Source: an uncultured Oscillospiraceae bacterium (GTDB taxonomy: Bacteria; Bacillota; Clostridia; Oscillospirales; Oscillospiraceae). Taken from it: a DNA stretch of 64,000 bases. Numbering within the stretch: the first letter of the stretch is position 1; the number at the start of each line of letters is the position of its first letter. The DNA lies in NCBI GenBank assembly GCA_947581795.1, contig CANPVS010000008.1, positions 1 through 64,000 of the forward strand, written 5' to 3'. The notes beneath the pieces were generated by a model that made no database searches, had not been told where the DNA came from, and saw only the letters and a list, made by a program, of their open reading frames with translations. This document shows, one piece after another, positions 44,526 to 53,360 of the stretch. Both the position numbers and the translations under genes were made by a program.

Positions 44526-45190
44526 AAGTCACGCTGCTTCTCATCCTCATCGCCATAGTGAGCTATGGCCTGGGCGCCCTGAACAGCCCCCAGCTTCTCA
44601 GCACCTTCGTCTTCCACAAGGACATCACCAAGCAGGGGAACAAGCGGCCGGATTACAACAATTTCGTCCGCGTCTTTGGCAGCAAGTGGGGCATGGCGGT
44701 CATCGCCGTGGACGTCCTGAAGAGCGCCATCGCGGTGTTCGCGGGCGGGCTTATCATGCTCATCGTGAACCGGGAGGGCAATTACGTGACCGTGGGCAAG
44801 CTGTTCGCTGGCTTCTGCGTGATGCTGGGCGGCATGTATCCGGTTCAGCACCAGTTCCGGGGCAACAAGGGCGTGCTGGCGTGCCTCGTGGCCTACTGGC
44901 TGGCGGACTGGCGCATCGGTCTCATCGCCACGGGCGTATTCGTCATCGTGGTGGCCTTCGCCCAGATGATGTCCCTGGCCGTCATGGCCGCCGCCGTGGC
45001 GGGGCCCATCGCCGCGTGGATCTTCGTGGCGCCCCAGAATCTGAAGGGCCTGTCCGGGGCGGTGGCGCTGTTCATGGCGCTGGCCATCCTGTGGCGCCAT
45101 CGGGGCCACATCATCCGCATCCTCAACAAGCGGGAGCCCAAGGTCAAATGGGGCCGGCCCTCCAGCAAAAAGATGGACGACGATTTTTGA
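44522..45190 (+). CDS. PlsY-like glycerol-3-phosphate acyltransferase
   Basis: Integral membrane protein, 222 residues, of the PlsY (DUF205) family, which makes lysophosphatidic acid from acyl-phosphate. Membrane segments are at about 4-22, 57-80, 95-110, 125-160 and 180-195. The family motifs are altered: the glycine-rich first loop reads QGNKRPDYNNFVRVFG, where SGNPGATN-type is usual, and KGGKG reads RGNKG. GGMYPVQHQF replaces GHxxPxF. It may be a divergent paralogue, with activity uncertain. Position after der is normal for plsY. A terminator follows. Confidence 0.78.
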   Translation: MKVTLLLILIAIVSYGLGALNSPQLLSTFVFHKDITKQGNKRPDYNNFVRVFGSKWGMAVIAVDVLKSAIAVFAGGLIMLIVNREGNYVTVGKLFAGFCVMLGGMYPVQHQFRGNKGVLACLVAYWLADWRIGLIATGVFVIVVAFAQMMSLAVMAAAVAGPIAAWIFVAPQNLKGLSGAVALFMALAILWRHRGHIIRILNKREPKVKWGRPSSKKMDDDF

Positions 45191-45203
45191 TATCCGATGA
45201 CAG

Positions 45204-45234
45204 GACCGCTGCCAGAACGGCAGCGGTCTTTTTA
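45204..45234 (+). terminator. rho-independent terminator
   Basis: GACCGCTGCC-agaac-GGCAGCGGTC followed by TTTTTT. Perfect 10-base stem. Confidence 0.88.
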
Positions 45235-45257
45235 TGCCGGGTCATGAGATTTTCTGG

Positions 45258-45286
45258 TTGACACAGGATACTTTTTTCTATATAAT
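45258..45286 (+). promoter_or_regulatory. consensus promoter of rpmH-rnpA
   Basis: TTGACA-N17-TATAAT, perfect match, followed by a 70-base leader before rpmH. Confidence 0.9.
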
Positions 45287-45359
45287 AATGCAGTTGCCAA
45301 CTGACGGCGGCATTGGATGCCGCCGATGAGTAATACGAAAAGAAAGGACGAGAAAAACC

Positions 45360-45494
45360 ATGCTGAGAACCTATCAGCCCAAGAAGCGCCACGCCCAGAA
45401 GGAGCACGGCTTCCGCAAGCGCATGTCTACCCGCAACGGCCGGAAGGTGCTGTCCGCCCGCCGCGCCAAGGGCCGCAAGAAGCTGAGCTACTGA
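45360..45494 (+). CDS. rpmH: 50S ribosomal protein bL34
   Basis: Large-subunit protein L34, 44 residues, highly basic ([20 protein letters not shown], then [23 protein letters not shown]). It heads the classical rpmH-rnpA-yidD-yidC-jag cluster. AAAGGACG precedes ATG 45360. No dnaA gene lies upstream, unlike in many Firmicutes. Confidence 0.97.
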   Translation: MLRTYQPKKRHAQKEHGFRKRMSTRNGRKVLSARRAKGRKKLSY

Positions 45495-45519
45495 GGGTCT
45501 GAGGGAGAAGAGGCAGACC

Positions 45520-45855
45520 ATGCGCTTCACTTCCTCCCTGAAAACGAATCGTGACTTTCACCGCGTCTACCGAAAAGGGACCAGCGCCGTGCGGCCCTGC
45601 CTCGTGGTATACGCCCGCCGGAACGGCGGGAACGAAAACCACCTGGGCTTCACGGTGACGGCGAAGGTGGGCAAGGCCCACACGCGCAACAAGGTGCGCC
45701 GCCGTCTGCGGGAGATCTACCGCCTGCACGAGGAGGCCATCCGTCCGGGCTATGACCTGGTGGTGGTGGCCCGGACACGGGCGGCCAACGCGGCATACGG
45801 AAGACTGGAGGCGGAATTCATGTCCGCGAGCAAAGAGCTGGGGGCGGCGCAATGA
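45520..45855 (+). CDS. rnpA: ribonuclease P protein component
   Basis: Protein subunit of RNase P, 111 residues, which helps the catalytic RNA cut tRNA 5' leaders. It starts with [15 protein letters not shown] and has the signature [20 protein letters not shown]. It overlaps yidD by four bases and lies 25 bases after rpmH. Confidence 0.96.
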   Translation: MRFTSSLKTNRDFHRVYRKGTSAVRPCLVVYARRNGGNENHLGFTVTAKVGKAHTRNKVRRRLREIYRLHEEAIRPGYDLVVVARTRAANAAYGRLEAEFMSASKELGAAQ

Positions 45856-46070
45856 AGCGCCTGCTGCTGGCCGCTATCCGTTTTTACAGAGAGCACATCT
45901 CCCCGTATACCAAGCCCAGCTGCCGCTTCATCCCCACCTGCAGCCAGTACGCCATGACCGCCATCGAGCGGTACGGCGCCTGGAAGGGCGGGTGGCTGGC
46001 CCTGAAGCGCATCTGCCGCTGTCACCCCTTCCACCGGGGGGAGCACGATTTTTACGACCCCGTACCGTAA
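45852..46070 (+). CDS. yidD: membrane protein insertion efficiency factor YidD
   Basis: Small amphipathic membrane-associated protein of 72 residues that assists YidC. Recognised by [25 protein letters not shown] and the three conserved cysteines, ending in [19 protein letters not shown] overlap with rnpA. Confidence 0.96.
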   Translation: MKRLLLAAIRFYREHISPYTKPSCRFIPTCSQYAMTAIERYGAWKGGWLALKRICRCHPFHRGEHDFYDPVP

Positions 46071-46086
46071 AATTTAGGAGAAGAAT

Positions 46087-47490
46087 ATGTTACAAGCTAT
46101 TGCGAAGCCATTTGGCGTTCTGATGCTTTGGCTTTACAACCTGGTTGGCAACTACGGCGTGGCCGTCATCTTGTTCGCCCTGGTGGTAAAGCTCATCATG
46201 CTGCCCTTCCAGCTGAAGAGCAAGAAGAGCATGATGCGCATGAGCCGTATGACCCCCAAGCTCAAAGAGCTGGAGAAGAAATACGGCAACGACCAGCAGC
46301 GCTATCAGCAGGAGATGGCCAAGCTCTATAAGGAAGAGGGCGTCAACCCCATGGGCGGCTGCCTGTGGACGCTGATCCCGTTCCCCATCCTGATCGCCCT
46401 GTACAACGCCATCCGCTACCCCCTGACCACCATGATGGGCATCCCGGCGGCGGAGCTGGCCGAGGGCGGTGCCATCTTCCAGAAGCTGGCCGCTCTGGGC
46501 TACCAGACCGCTACCGGCCGGAGCCAGTTCTACGACCAGATCTTCCAGTCCAAGTTCATCACCGAGCACTTTGACGCCTTCGCGGGCCTTTCGGACAAGC
46601 TCCAGGAGCTGAGTTACCGGTTCCTGGGCCTGGACCTGAGCCAGACCCCCAGCTTCGCCTTCTGGCGCTGGGATTTCAGTCAGACGTCCGCGTGGCTGCC
46701 CGCTCTGGGCCTTTTCATGATCCCGGTGCTGTCGGCCCTTCTCAGCTGGCTTTCCATGAAGGCCGCCAACGCCGGCACTCCCCAGACCGAACAGCAGCAG
46801 GGCTCCATGAAGACCATGAACCTGATCATGCCCCTCATGAGCCTTTACATCTGCTTCACCATGCCCGCCGTCATGGGCATCTACTGGATCGCCCAGAGCG
46901 TGTTCGCCATGGCCCAGGATGTCATCCTGAACAAGGTCTACAACAAGCAGCTGGACATCGAGGACGCGGACCGCATCGAGCGGGAGAAGGCACGTGAGGC
47001 CGAGCTGGAGGCAAAGCGCCAGGAGACCGAGCGGCTAAAAGCCGAGGGCGCCACGGTGGAGAACCGCAATACCTCCAAGAAGAACAAGCGCGCCGTGGCC
47101 GCCCAGAAGGAAGTGGAGCGGAAGGCCGCCGAGGTCCGGGCCGCGAAGCTGGCCAAGAAGGGCCTGACCGAGGAGGATATCCCCGCCTCTCAGGTGGGCG
47201 ACCGTCGGTATGCCCGTGGCCGCGCCTATGTGCCCGACCGGTACACCAACCCTGACGAGGCGGAGGCCAAGACCGCCGCGGCCGCGGCGGAGAGCGAGGG
47301 CTACGAGCCCCCCGAGGAGACGGAAGCCGAGGCTCCCGTGGAGGAGACCGCCGCCATCGCCGTGACCGCTGGGGAGCCTGTCCCCGAGGCGGAAACGAAT
47401 ACTGAAACTGAAACTGAAACGGATACTGTGACGCCCGAGGCGGAAAGCGAGCCCGCCGAGGATGAGGATAGTACGGAGGATAAAGCATAA
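46087..47490 (+). CDS. yidC: membrane protein insertase YidC
   Basis: YidC/Oxa1 insertase, 467 residues. Membrane segments include GNYGVAVILFALVVKLIMLPFQL, GCLWTLIPFPILIALYNAI, a third at about 205-230 and TMNLIMPLMSLYICFTMPAVMGIYWI. The catalytic-groove basic residue is in VVKLIMLP. A long cytosolic tail of about 180 residues follows: first lysine-rich (ribosome-binding in other Firmicutes), then strongly acidic with a TETETETDT repeat. There is no N-terminal signal or lipobox, unlike SpoIIIJ. AGGAG precedes ATG 46087. jag begins two bases after its stop. Confidence 0.96.
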   Translation: MLQAIAKPFGVLMLWLYNLVGNYGVAVILFALVVKLIMLPFQLKSKKSMMRMSRMTPKLKELEKKYGNDQQRYQQEMAKLYKEEGVNPMGGCLWTLIPFPILIALYNAIRYPLTTMMGIPAAELAEGGAIFQKLAALGYQTATGRSQFYDQIFQSKFITEHFDAFAGLSDKLQELSYRFLGLDLSQTPSFAFWRWDFSQTSAWLPALGLFMIPVLSALLSWLSMKAANAGTPQTEQQQGSMKTMNLIMPLMSLYICFTMPAVMGIYWIAQSVFAMAQDVILNKVYNKQLDIEDADRIEREKAREAELEAKRQETERLKAEGATVENRNTSKKNKRAVAAQKEVERKAAEVRAAKLAKKGLTEEDIPASQVGDRRYARGRAYVPDRYTNPDEAEAKTAAAAAESEGYEPPEETEAEAPVEETAAIAVTAGEPVPEAETNTETETETDTVTPEAESEPAEDEDSTEDKA

Positions 47491-47492
47491 TC

Positions 47493-48317
47493 ATGCAGAG
47501 ATCTGTGGAATTCCGCGGAAAGACGACGGACGACGCCCTGGCGGCCGGCTTGCAGCAGCTGGGCCTGGAGCGGGACGACGTATCCGTCGAGATCGTAGAG
47601 CGGGGCAAGAAGGGCGTGTTCGGCATCGGCGCCGTGGACGCCGTGGTCCGCATCACCTACGAAGGCCCCGGCGAGGAGCCGAAAGAGAAGCCCGCCCCCA
47701 AAGCGGAGCCGAAGGCAGCCCCTGCCGCGCCCAGGGCGGAGCGCAAACCGGCCCCGGCCCCTGTGAAGCCGGCGCCCGCCCCCGTCCCCAAGACCCCGGT
47801 CCCCAAGGCCGAGGGCAGCCAGGCGGAGCGGACCGAGCAGTTTTTGACCGGCCTTCTGGAGCGCATGGGCGTGGAGGCCGAGATGGAGATCGCCCCCCGT
47901 GAGGGCGGCGGTCTGGACGTACAGCTCACCGGCAGCGGCATCGGCGCCGTGATAGGCCGGCGGGGCGAGACCCTGGACGCTATCCAGCACCTGACCAACT
48001 ACGTGGTCAACCGAGGCGGCGACCGCAAGGACCACATCAACGTGGACGCGGAGCACTACCGGGCCAAGCGGGAGGAGTCTCTGGTCCATCTGGCGGAGAA
48101 GATGGCCGATAAGGCCGTGAAGTACAAGCGGTCCATGGCCCTGGAGCCCATGAACTCCTATGAGCGGCACGTCATCCATACCGCCCTGCAGGACTATGAG
48201 GGCGTCACCACCAGCTCCATCGGCACGGAGCCCAACCGCCGCGTGGTGGTCTCCTATGTCCGGCCCGAGCCGGAGAAAAAAGAATCAGCGTCAAACAGCT
48301 ATAAAGAGTGGTGCTGA
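47493..48317 (+). CDS. jag: RNA-binding protein Jag/KhpB
   Basis: RNA-binding protein of 274 residues with the full Jag layout: Jag_N (SVEFRGKTTDDALAAGLQQLGL, GVFGIG), a proline/alanine/lysine-rich linker (residues about 70-120), KH domain (GAVIGRRGETLDAIQHLTNYVVN) and R3H (MNSYERHVIHTALQDYEGVTTSSIG). It works with KhpA in post-transcriptional control of cell division and wall growth. Directly after yidC, as usual. Confidence 0.95.
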   Translation: MQRSVEFRGKTTDDALAAGLQQLGLERDDVSVEIVERGKKGVFGIGAVDAVVRITYEGPGEEPKEKPAPKAEPKAAPAAPRAERKPAPAPVKPAPAPVPKTPVPKAEGSQAERTEQFLTGLLERMGVEAEMEIAPREGGGLDVQLTGSGIGAVIGRRGETLDAIQHLTNYVVNRGGDRKDHINVDAEHYRAKREESLVHLAEKMADKAVKYKRSMALEPMNSYERHVIHTALQDYEGVTTSSIGTEPNRRVVVSYVRPEPEKKESASNSYKEWC

Positions 48318-48327
48318 CACGATGAAC

Positions 48328-48358
48328 GATGGGACGGTTCCTGCCGTCCCATCACTTT
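48328..48358 (+). terminator. rho-independent terminator after jag
   Basis: GATGGGACGG / CCGTCCCATC followed by ACTTTTG, between jag and the MBOAT gene. Confidence 0.65.
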
Positions 48359-48377
48359 TGAAAGGAGGTCCGGCGAG

Positions 48378-49838
48378 ATGGTCCTGTCCAGCGCCATATT
48401 CCTGTTCGCCTTTTTCCCGGCGGCGTTCGCCATCTATCACGTGACGCCGGGCATCCGGGCGAAGAACGCCGTTTTGGCGGTCATCAGCCTGTTTTTCTAC
48501 TGCTTCGGAAAGCTGACCTATCTGCCCCTGCTGGTGGGGTCCATCCTTCTCAATTGGGGGGCGGGGCGGCTGCTGGGCCGCCTGGAGGATAAGCGGGCCC
48601 GCCGGGCCGTGGGCGTGACGGCGGTGGCCCTGGACGTGGGAATCATGGGGCTATTCAAGTATCTGGATTTCCTCATCGCCAACCTGAACGCCCTGCTGGG
48701 TACCCATATCCCCCCGGCGGGTATCCCTCTGCCCCTGGGCATATCCTTCTTCACTTTCACCGCCATCAGCTATGTGGTGGAGGTGTGGCGCAAGCCCGCC
48801 AATATGGCAAGAAATTTGATTGATGTGACGGTGTACATCTCCTTCTTCCCGGCCATCGTGTCGGGGCCCATCATGCCCTGGAAAAAGGCCGCGCCCCAGC
48901 TCCAAGAACGCGCATGTACGGCGGAGCGGACCGCCAGGGGCATCCGCCGGTTTTTGGTAGGCCTCGCAAAAAAGCTTCTCATCGCGGACATCGTGGGCAA
49001 GGTGGTGGACGGGATCTACGCCGGCGCGGTGCTGGACGCCCGCCTGGCCTGGCTGGGCGCGGCGGGCTACGCCGTGCAGATCTTCTTCGACTTCGCCGGC
49101 TATTCCGACATGGCCATCGGGGCGGGGGAGGTCTTCGGCTTCACATTGCCGGAGAACTTTGACCGGCCCTACCGGGCTCTGGGCCTCACCGATTTTTGGA
49201 AACGGTGGCACATGAGCCTCACCGGCTGGTTCAGAAACTACGTCTACATGCCCCTGGTCATGAGCCGGCCGCTGCAAAAGCTCTATAAGAAGTGGTCAGC
49301 CAGGTACGGCCGGGCTAGGGCCAACAAGCTGTCCATCCTCATCCCCATGGCTGTGGTGTGGCTGCTCACCGGTCTGTGGCACGGCCCGGCGTGGCACTAT
49401 GTCTTTTGGGGCCTGTGGCACGGGCTGTTCTGCGCTCTGGAAGGGCTTGGCCTCATCCGCACCAAAGGCCTGGAGAAGTCTGCGGGCGGGCGATTTGTGC
49501 TGCGGCTCTACACCTGGCTGGTGGTGCTGGTGGGCGTGGTGCTCTTCCGGGCGGACAGCATGGCCCAGGCGGGGCGGATGCTGGCGGCCATGGCTGCCGG
49601 CTGGCGCTTCACCGCCGAAGGGACCTTTGCCCTGCAGCTTCTCTGCACGCCGCTGGCGGTCTTCGTGCTGGTCCTGGGTCTTGCCCTCAGCGTCCTGCCT
49701 GACGGCGGGGTGAAAAAGCTGGGCGCGCAGAAATGGGCGGAGCCGGTGGGCTTCGCGCTGAGCCTGGGACTGGGCGTGCTGTGCGTCATGGCCATGGCTC
49801 AGAGCGGCTTTGCGCCCTTCATCTATCTGCAGTTTTAA
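48378..49838 (+). CDS. MBOAT family O-acyltransferase
   Basis: Polytopic membrane acyltransferase, 486 residues, of the AlgI/DltB type, moving acyl (usually acetyl) groups across the membrane to a polysaccharide. About ten membrane segments. The active-site stretch is FWKRWHMSLTGWFRNYVYMPL, and the invariant histidine lies in LLTGLWHGPAWHYVFWGLWHG. The N-terminal half has FFYCFGKLTYLPLLVGSILLNW and LGISFFTFTAISYVVEVWR, as in AlgI. AAAGGAGG precedes ATG 48378. The downstream DHHW protein would be the extracytoplasmic transferase partner. It sits where mnmE-mnmG often follow jag. Confidence 0.92.
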   Translation: MVLSSAIFLFAFFPAAFAIYHVTPGIRAKNAVLAVISLFFYCFGKLTYLPLLVGSILLNWGAGRLLGRLEDKRARRAVGVTAVALDVGIMGLFKYLDFLIANLNALLGTHIPPAGIPLPLGISFFTFTAISYVVEVWRKPANMARNLIDVTVYISFFPAIVSGPIMPWKKAAPQLQERACTAERTARGIRRFLVGLAKKLLIADIVGKVVDGIYAGAVLDARLAWLGAAGYAVQIFFDFAGYSDMAIGAGEVFGFTLPENFDRPYRALGLTDFWKRWHMSLTGWFRNYVYMPLVMSRPLQKLYKKWSARYGRARANKLSILIPMAVVWLLTGLWHGPAWHYVFWGLWHGLFCALEGLGLIRTKGLEKSAGGRFVLRLYTWLVVLVGVVLFRADSMAQAGRMLAAMAAGWRFTAEGTFALQLLCTPLAVFVLVLGLALSVLPDGGVKKLGAQKWAEPVGFALSLGLGVLCVMAMAQSGFAPFIYLQF

Positions 49839-49853
49839 GGGGGGAGGCGCGAG

Positions 49854-51173
49854 ATGAAAAAATTCTGGTATGGTCTTTTCACGGCGGTCTTCTTCCTGGC
49901 CTGCCTCATCCCCGGCGTGGGCATGCTCATCAAGGGCCCGGCCCCTGCGGCGGCCAACGAGCTGCCCGTGACGAAGCCCCGGCTCACCAACGCGGACGGA
50001 TCCTTCAATACCGCGTACCTCTCCCAGCTGCAGAGCTATATGGCCAACGGCTTTTTCCTGCGCCTGGAGGGCATCACCGCCTGGGACACGCTGGCGGCGA
50101 AGGCGTTCCACACCTCCGCCAACGAGGACGTGCTCCTGGGCCCGGACGGATGGCTCTTTTACGGCGCGTCCGCCTATGACATGGCCGGCGCGGAGCAGAT
50201 GACGGACCGGGAGATCTGGTGCGCCGCCCGGGGCCTCGCCCTCATGCAGGAGTACGCCGAGGGCCAGGGGGCGAAGTTCCTCTTCACCGTCCCCTGCGGC
50301 AAGTACACCCTCTACCCGGAGCACGCCCCGGCCTATGCGACCGTGGCGGAGGGAGGCAACCGCACCCGCCTGGAGGCGGCGATGGCAGAGCAGGGAGTTA
50401 ATTATGTAAACTTATACGACGCCTTCTCCGCTGTGGACGAGGAGCTCTATTGGAAATACGACAGCCACTGGCACAGCCGGGGCGCGGCCCTGGCGGCGGA
50501 CGCCATCCTGGCCGGGGCGGGCGTGGACACGGACTACTTCGCCAGCCCCTTTGCGATCGCGGCGGAGGGCCACAAGGGGGACCTTTACGACATGCTGTTC
50601 CCCACAGGGACGGCGACGGAGGCCGACTACGCCTGGCAGCCGGGGTTCACCTTCTCCTATCTCTCCAGCTTCCACACCGCCGACGACATCTCTATCGAGA
50701 CGGAGAACGCAGGGGCCGAGGGGAGCCTCCTCATGTTCCGGGACTCCTCGGGAAGGAGCCTCTATCCCTACATGGCCCAGAGCTTCGGCCACGCCTTCTT
50801 CTCCCGGCTGAACAATTATAGACTAGATTATGTAAATCAATATGACGCCACCCTCGTGGTAGTGGACCTGGCGGAGCGGACGCTGCCCTACCTGCTGCAG
50901 TACCCGGCGGTGTACCCGGCCCCGGCCCGGGAGGCGTCGGTACTGGAGGGCGCCCTGCCGGTAGAGAGCGAGCTCACCGCCGAGGAGCCGGGCAAGACCA
51001 TGGAGGGCTGTACGAAGCTCACGGGGACCCTGCCGGAGACGGCGGTGGACGCCGCGGTCTATGTGTCCGTGGGCGGGGCGGTATACGAGGCCATCCCCGG
51101 CGAGGGAAGCTTCACCGCCTATATTCCCCAGAACGCGGACGCGGAGAGCGCCCAGGTGTATGTGACGGACTGA
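49854..51173 (+). CDS. DHHW/AlgJ-like SGNH acetyltransferase partner
   Basis: Extracytoplasmic protein, 439 residues, anchored by one N-terminal segment (FWYGLFTAVFFLACLIPGVGMLI). It has the SGNH-like layout of AlgJ/AlgX: GPDGWLFYG, the YDSHWHSRGA motif supplying the Asp-His pair, and a serine in MFRDSSGRSLYPYM. It would accept acetyl from the MBOAT partner and place it on a surface glycan. The C-terminal 80 residues form an extra beta-type domain. GGGGAGG precedes the start and lies 10 bases after the MBOAT stop. The acceptor is unknown. Confidence 0.85.
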   Translation: MKKFWYGLFTAVFFLACLIPGVGMLIKGPAPAAANELPVTKPRLTNADGSFNTAYLSQLQSYMANGFFLRLEGITAWDTLAAKAFHTSANEDVLLGPDGWLFYGASAYDMAGAEQMTDREIWCAARGLALMQEYAEGQGAKFLFTVPCGKYTLYPEHAPAYATVAEGGNRTRLEAAMAEQGVNYVNLYDAFSAVDEELYWKYDSHWHSRGAALAADAILAGAGVDTDYFASPFAIAAEGHKGDLYDMLFPTGTATEADYAWQPGFTFSYLSSFHTADDISIETENAGAEGSLLMFRDSSGRSLYPYMAQSFGHAFFSRLNNYRLDYVNQYDATLVVVDLAERTLPYLLQYPAVYPAPAREASVLEGALPVESELTAEEPGKTMEGCTKLTGTLPETAVDAAVYVSVGGAVYEAIPGEGSFTAYIPQNADAESAQVYVTD

Positions 51174-51186
51174 AAGGAGCATATAA

Positions 51187-52683
51187 ATGGAACTGAACGA
51201 GGCATTGGCGCGGCTGGACGCCGCGGAGAAGAAGCTTTACGCCTACAATACCGCCAGCTCCGCCCTCTATCTGGACGGGGACACGGTGGCCCCCAAGGAC
51301 ACGGCGGAGGGCCGGGGCGTGGCCCTGGGCATCCTAGCCGGAGAGCAGCATAAGCTCATGACCGACCCGGCCCTGGACGAGACCCTCGCGTTCCTGAAAG
51401 AGCATAAGGATGAGCTGGATCTGGCCAAAAACCGGGAGGTGGAGGAGCTCTCCCGGGCGGTGCGCCAGCTGAAGCGCATCCCGGCGGAGGAATACATGGC
51501 CTACGCGGAGCTGACCAACCAGGCCAGCGACGTGTGGCACCGGGCCAAGGAGACCAGCGATTTTGAACTGTTCCGGCCGTGCCTGGAAAAGCTGGTGGCC
51601 TATAACCGGAAGTTCGCCGGATACTATGACCCGGATAAGGCCCCTTACGACGCGCTGCTGAACGAGTATGAACGGGGCGTGGACAGAGCATATCTGGACG
51701 GCTTTTTCGCCGCCCTGCGGGAAAAGCTGGTGCCCCTCATAAAGGCCGTGGGAGAAAAACCCCAGCCGGACGTTTCTTTTCTGCACCGGCACTACCCCGT
51801 GGAGCAGCAGCGGAAGTTTTCCGACTACCTCATGGAGGTGATGGCCCTGGACCGGGCCCACTGCGGCATCGGGGAGACGGAGCACCCCTTCACCCTGAAT
51901 TTCAACAGCCAGGACGTGCGCATCACCACCCACTACTACGAGGACGACCTGGCCAGCTCCATGTACTCGGTGATCCACGAGGGCGGCCACGCCCGCTACG
52001 AGCTGGACGTGGACCCGGCGCGGGACTATACGGTCCTGGCCGGGGGCGTGTCCATGGGCGTGCACGAGAGCCAGAGCCGGTTTTATGAGAATATCGTGGG
52101 CCGGTCCCGGCCCTTCATAGAGGCCATATTCCCCAAAATAAAGGAGTTCTTCCCGGAACAGCTTGCCGGCGTGACGGCGGAGATGTTCTGGCGGGCGGTG
52201 AACAAGGCCGAGCCCAGCCTCATCCGCACGGAGGCGGACGAGCTCACCTACTGCCTGCACATCATGGTCCGGTATGAGATAGAAAAAGCCCTCATCGCCG
52301 GGGACCTGACGGTGAAGGATGTGCCGGGGGAGTGGAACCGGCTTTACAAAGAATACCTGGGCCTGGACGTGCCCGACGACAGGCGGGGGTGCCTCCAGGA
52401 CTCCCACTGGTCCGGCGGCAGCTTCGGCTACTTTCCCTCCTACGCCCTGGGCAGCGCGTACGGCGCCCAGATGCTGCGGAACATGGAGCGGGACATGGAC
52501 GTTTGGGGCCCGGTGGGCAGAGGCGATCTCTCCGGCGTCACCGGCTGGCTCAAAGAGAAGGTCCACAAGTACGGCGGCCTTCTCACCCCCGCCCAGGTGG
52601 TGGCCAATGCCTGCGGCCAGTTCGACCCAACCGCCTATACGGACTATCTTACGAAGAAGTACACGGAGCTCTACGGACTGTGA
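51187..52683 (+). CDS. M32 family metallocarboxypeptidase
   Basis: Cytoplasmic zinc carboxypeptidase, 498 residues, of the Taq carboxypeptidase group, trimming amino acids from C termini of peptides. The zinc site is HEGGH in MYSVIHEGGHARYEL (about residue 264), with the family motifs GVSMGVHESQSRFYEN, IRTEADELTYCLHI and DSHWSGGSFGYFPSYALGS. Length is standard. AAAGGAG precedes ATG 51187. It follows the DHHW gene by 13 bases and overlaps the HAD gene by one base. Confidence 0.95.
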   Translation: MELNEALARLDAAEKKLYAYNTASSALYLDGDTVAPKDTAEGRGVALGILAGEQHKLMTDPALDETLAFLKEHKDELDLAKNREVEELSRAVRQLKRIPAEEYMAYAELTNQASDVWHRAKETSDFELFRPCLEKLVAYNRKFAGYYDPDKAPYDALLNEYERGVDRAYLDGFFAALREKLVPLIKAVGEKPQPDVSFLHRHYPVEQQRKFSDYLMEVMALDRAHCGIGETEHPFTLNFNSQDVRITTHYYEDDLASSMYSVIHEGGHARYELDVDPARDYTVLAGGVSMGVHESQSRFYENIVGRSRPFIEAIFPKIKEFFPEQLAGVTAEMFWRAVNKAEPSLIRTEADELTYCLHIMVRYEIEKALIAGDLTVKDVPGEWNRLYKEYLGLDVPDDRRGCLQDSHWSGGSFGYFPSYALGSAYGAQMLRNMERDMDVWGPVGRGDLSGVTGWLKEKVHKYGGLLTPAQVVANACGQFDPTAYTDYLTKKYTELYGL

Positions 52684-53318
52684 TGGACAAGAAGTACGCC
52701 ATCTTCGATATGGACGGGACCCTGGTGGACTCCATGGGCTACTGGGACCGGCTCACGGAGGAATATCTGCACCGGAAGGGCGTCACTGAAGTGCCCCAGG
52801 AGATACTGGACCGGACGGCGGTGATGCCCGCCCGGGAGACATTGGAGGTATTCAAGCGGGAGCTGGGCGTTCAGGACACGCCCGAGGCCATGGAACAGAC
52901 CCTCTGGTCCGCCATGGAGGCGCATTACCGGGAGCATATCCGGCTGAAGCCGGGGGTGAGGGAGTACCTGGAGGCCCTGCGGGACCGGGGGACGGAGATG
53001 TGCGTGGTGTCCGCCACGCCCATGCCCCTTATGGAGCTGTGTCTCGCCACCGTGGGCGTCCGGGACATGTTCCGGTTCCTCCTCACCTGCAACGACCTGG
53101 GCGTGGGGAAGGACCGGCCGGACATATACCACACCGCGGCCAAGAAGCTGGGGGTGGAGCGCCCGGCGGACGCGGCGGTATTCGAGGATGCCCTGGGGGC
53201 CTGCCGGACCGCCAAAAAGGCGGGTTTCTATGTGGTGGGCGTATGGGACGAATACGCCGCCGCCGGCTGGGAGGAGATCAAGGCCCTGGCCGATGAGATC
53301 ATAGAGAGCTGGGAATAA
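52683..53318 (+). CDS. HAD family hydrolase (phosphatase)
   Basis: Haloacid-dehalogenase-type phosphatase, 211 residues, subfamily IA with a helical cap. The nucleophile and acid are D9 and D11 in IFDMDGTLVDS. Motif II is CVVSATP, the lysine is in LGVGKDRPD and motif IV is AVFEDALGA. Substrate unknown; beta-phosphoglucomutase-like and sugar-phosphatase members share this form. ATG 52683 overlaps the stop of the carboxypeptidase gene by one base (TGATG). The much longer open frame upstream is a shadow of that gene. Confidence 0.9.
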   Translation: MDKKYAIFDMDGTLVDSMGYWDRLTEEYLHRKGVTEVPQEILDRTAVMPARETLEVFKRELGVQDTPEAMEQTLWSAMEAHYREHIRLKPGVREYLEALRDRGTEMCVVSATPMPLMELCLATVGVRDMFRFLLTCNDLGVGKDRPDIYHTAAKKLGVERPADAAVFEDALGACRTAKKAGFYVVGVWDEYAAAGWEEIKALADEIIESWE

Positions 53319-53323
53319 AGGTA

Positions 53324-53354
53324 AAGGGACGCGCTTCACAGCGCGTCCCTTCAG
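53324..53354 (+). terminator. terminator after the HAD gene
   Basis: AAGGGACGCGC-ttcaca-GCGCGTCCCTT, perfect 11-base arms, six bases after the stop. Confidence 0.8.
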
Positions 53355-53360
53355 CATTGA

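Noticed and set aside
45200-48320. Replication origin beside rpmH
   Set aside because: Although rpmH-rnpA-yidC often lies near oriC, there is no dnaA, no cluster of DnaA boxes and no AT-rich unwinding region in the sequence here.
52332-52682. Long upstream extension of the HAD hydrolase frame
   Set aside because: It overlaps the end of the M32 carboxypeptidase out of frame. The family start MDKKYAIFDMDGTL at 52683 fits the HAD fold exactly.
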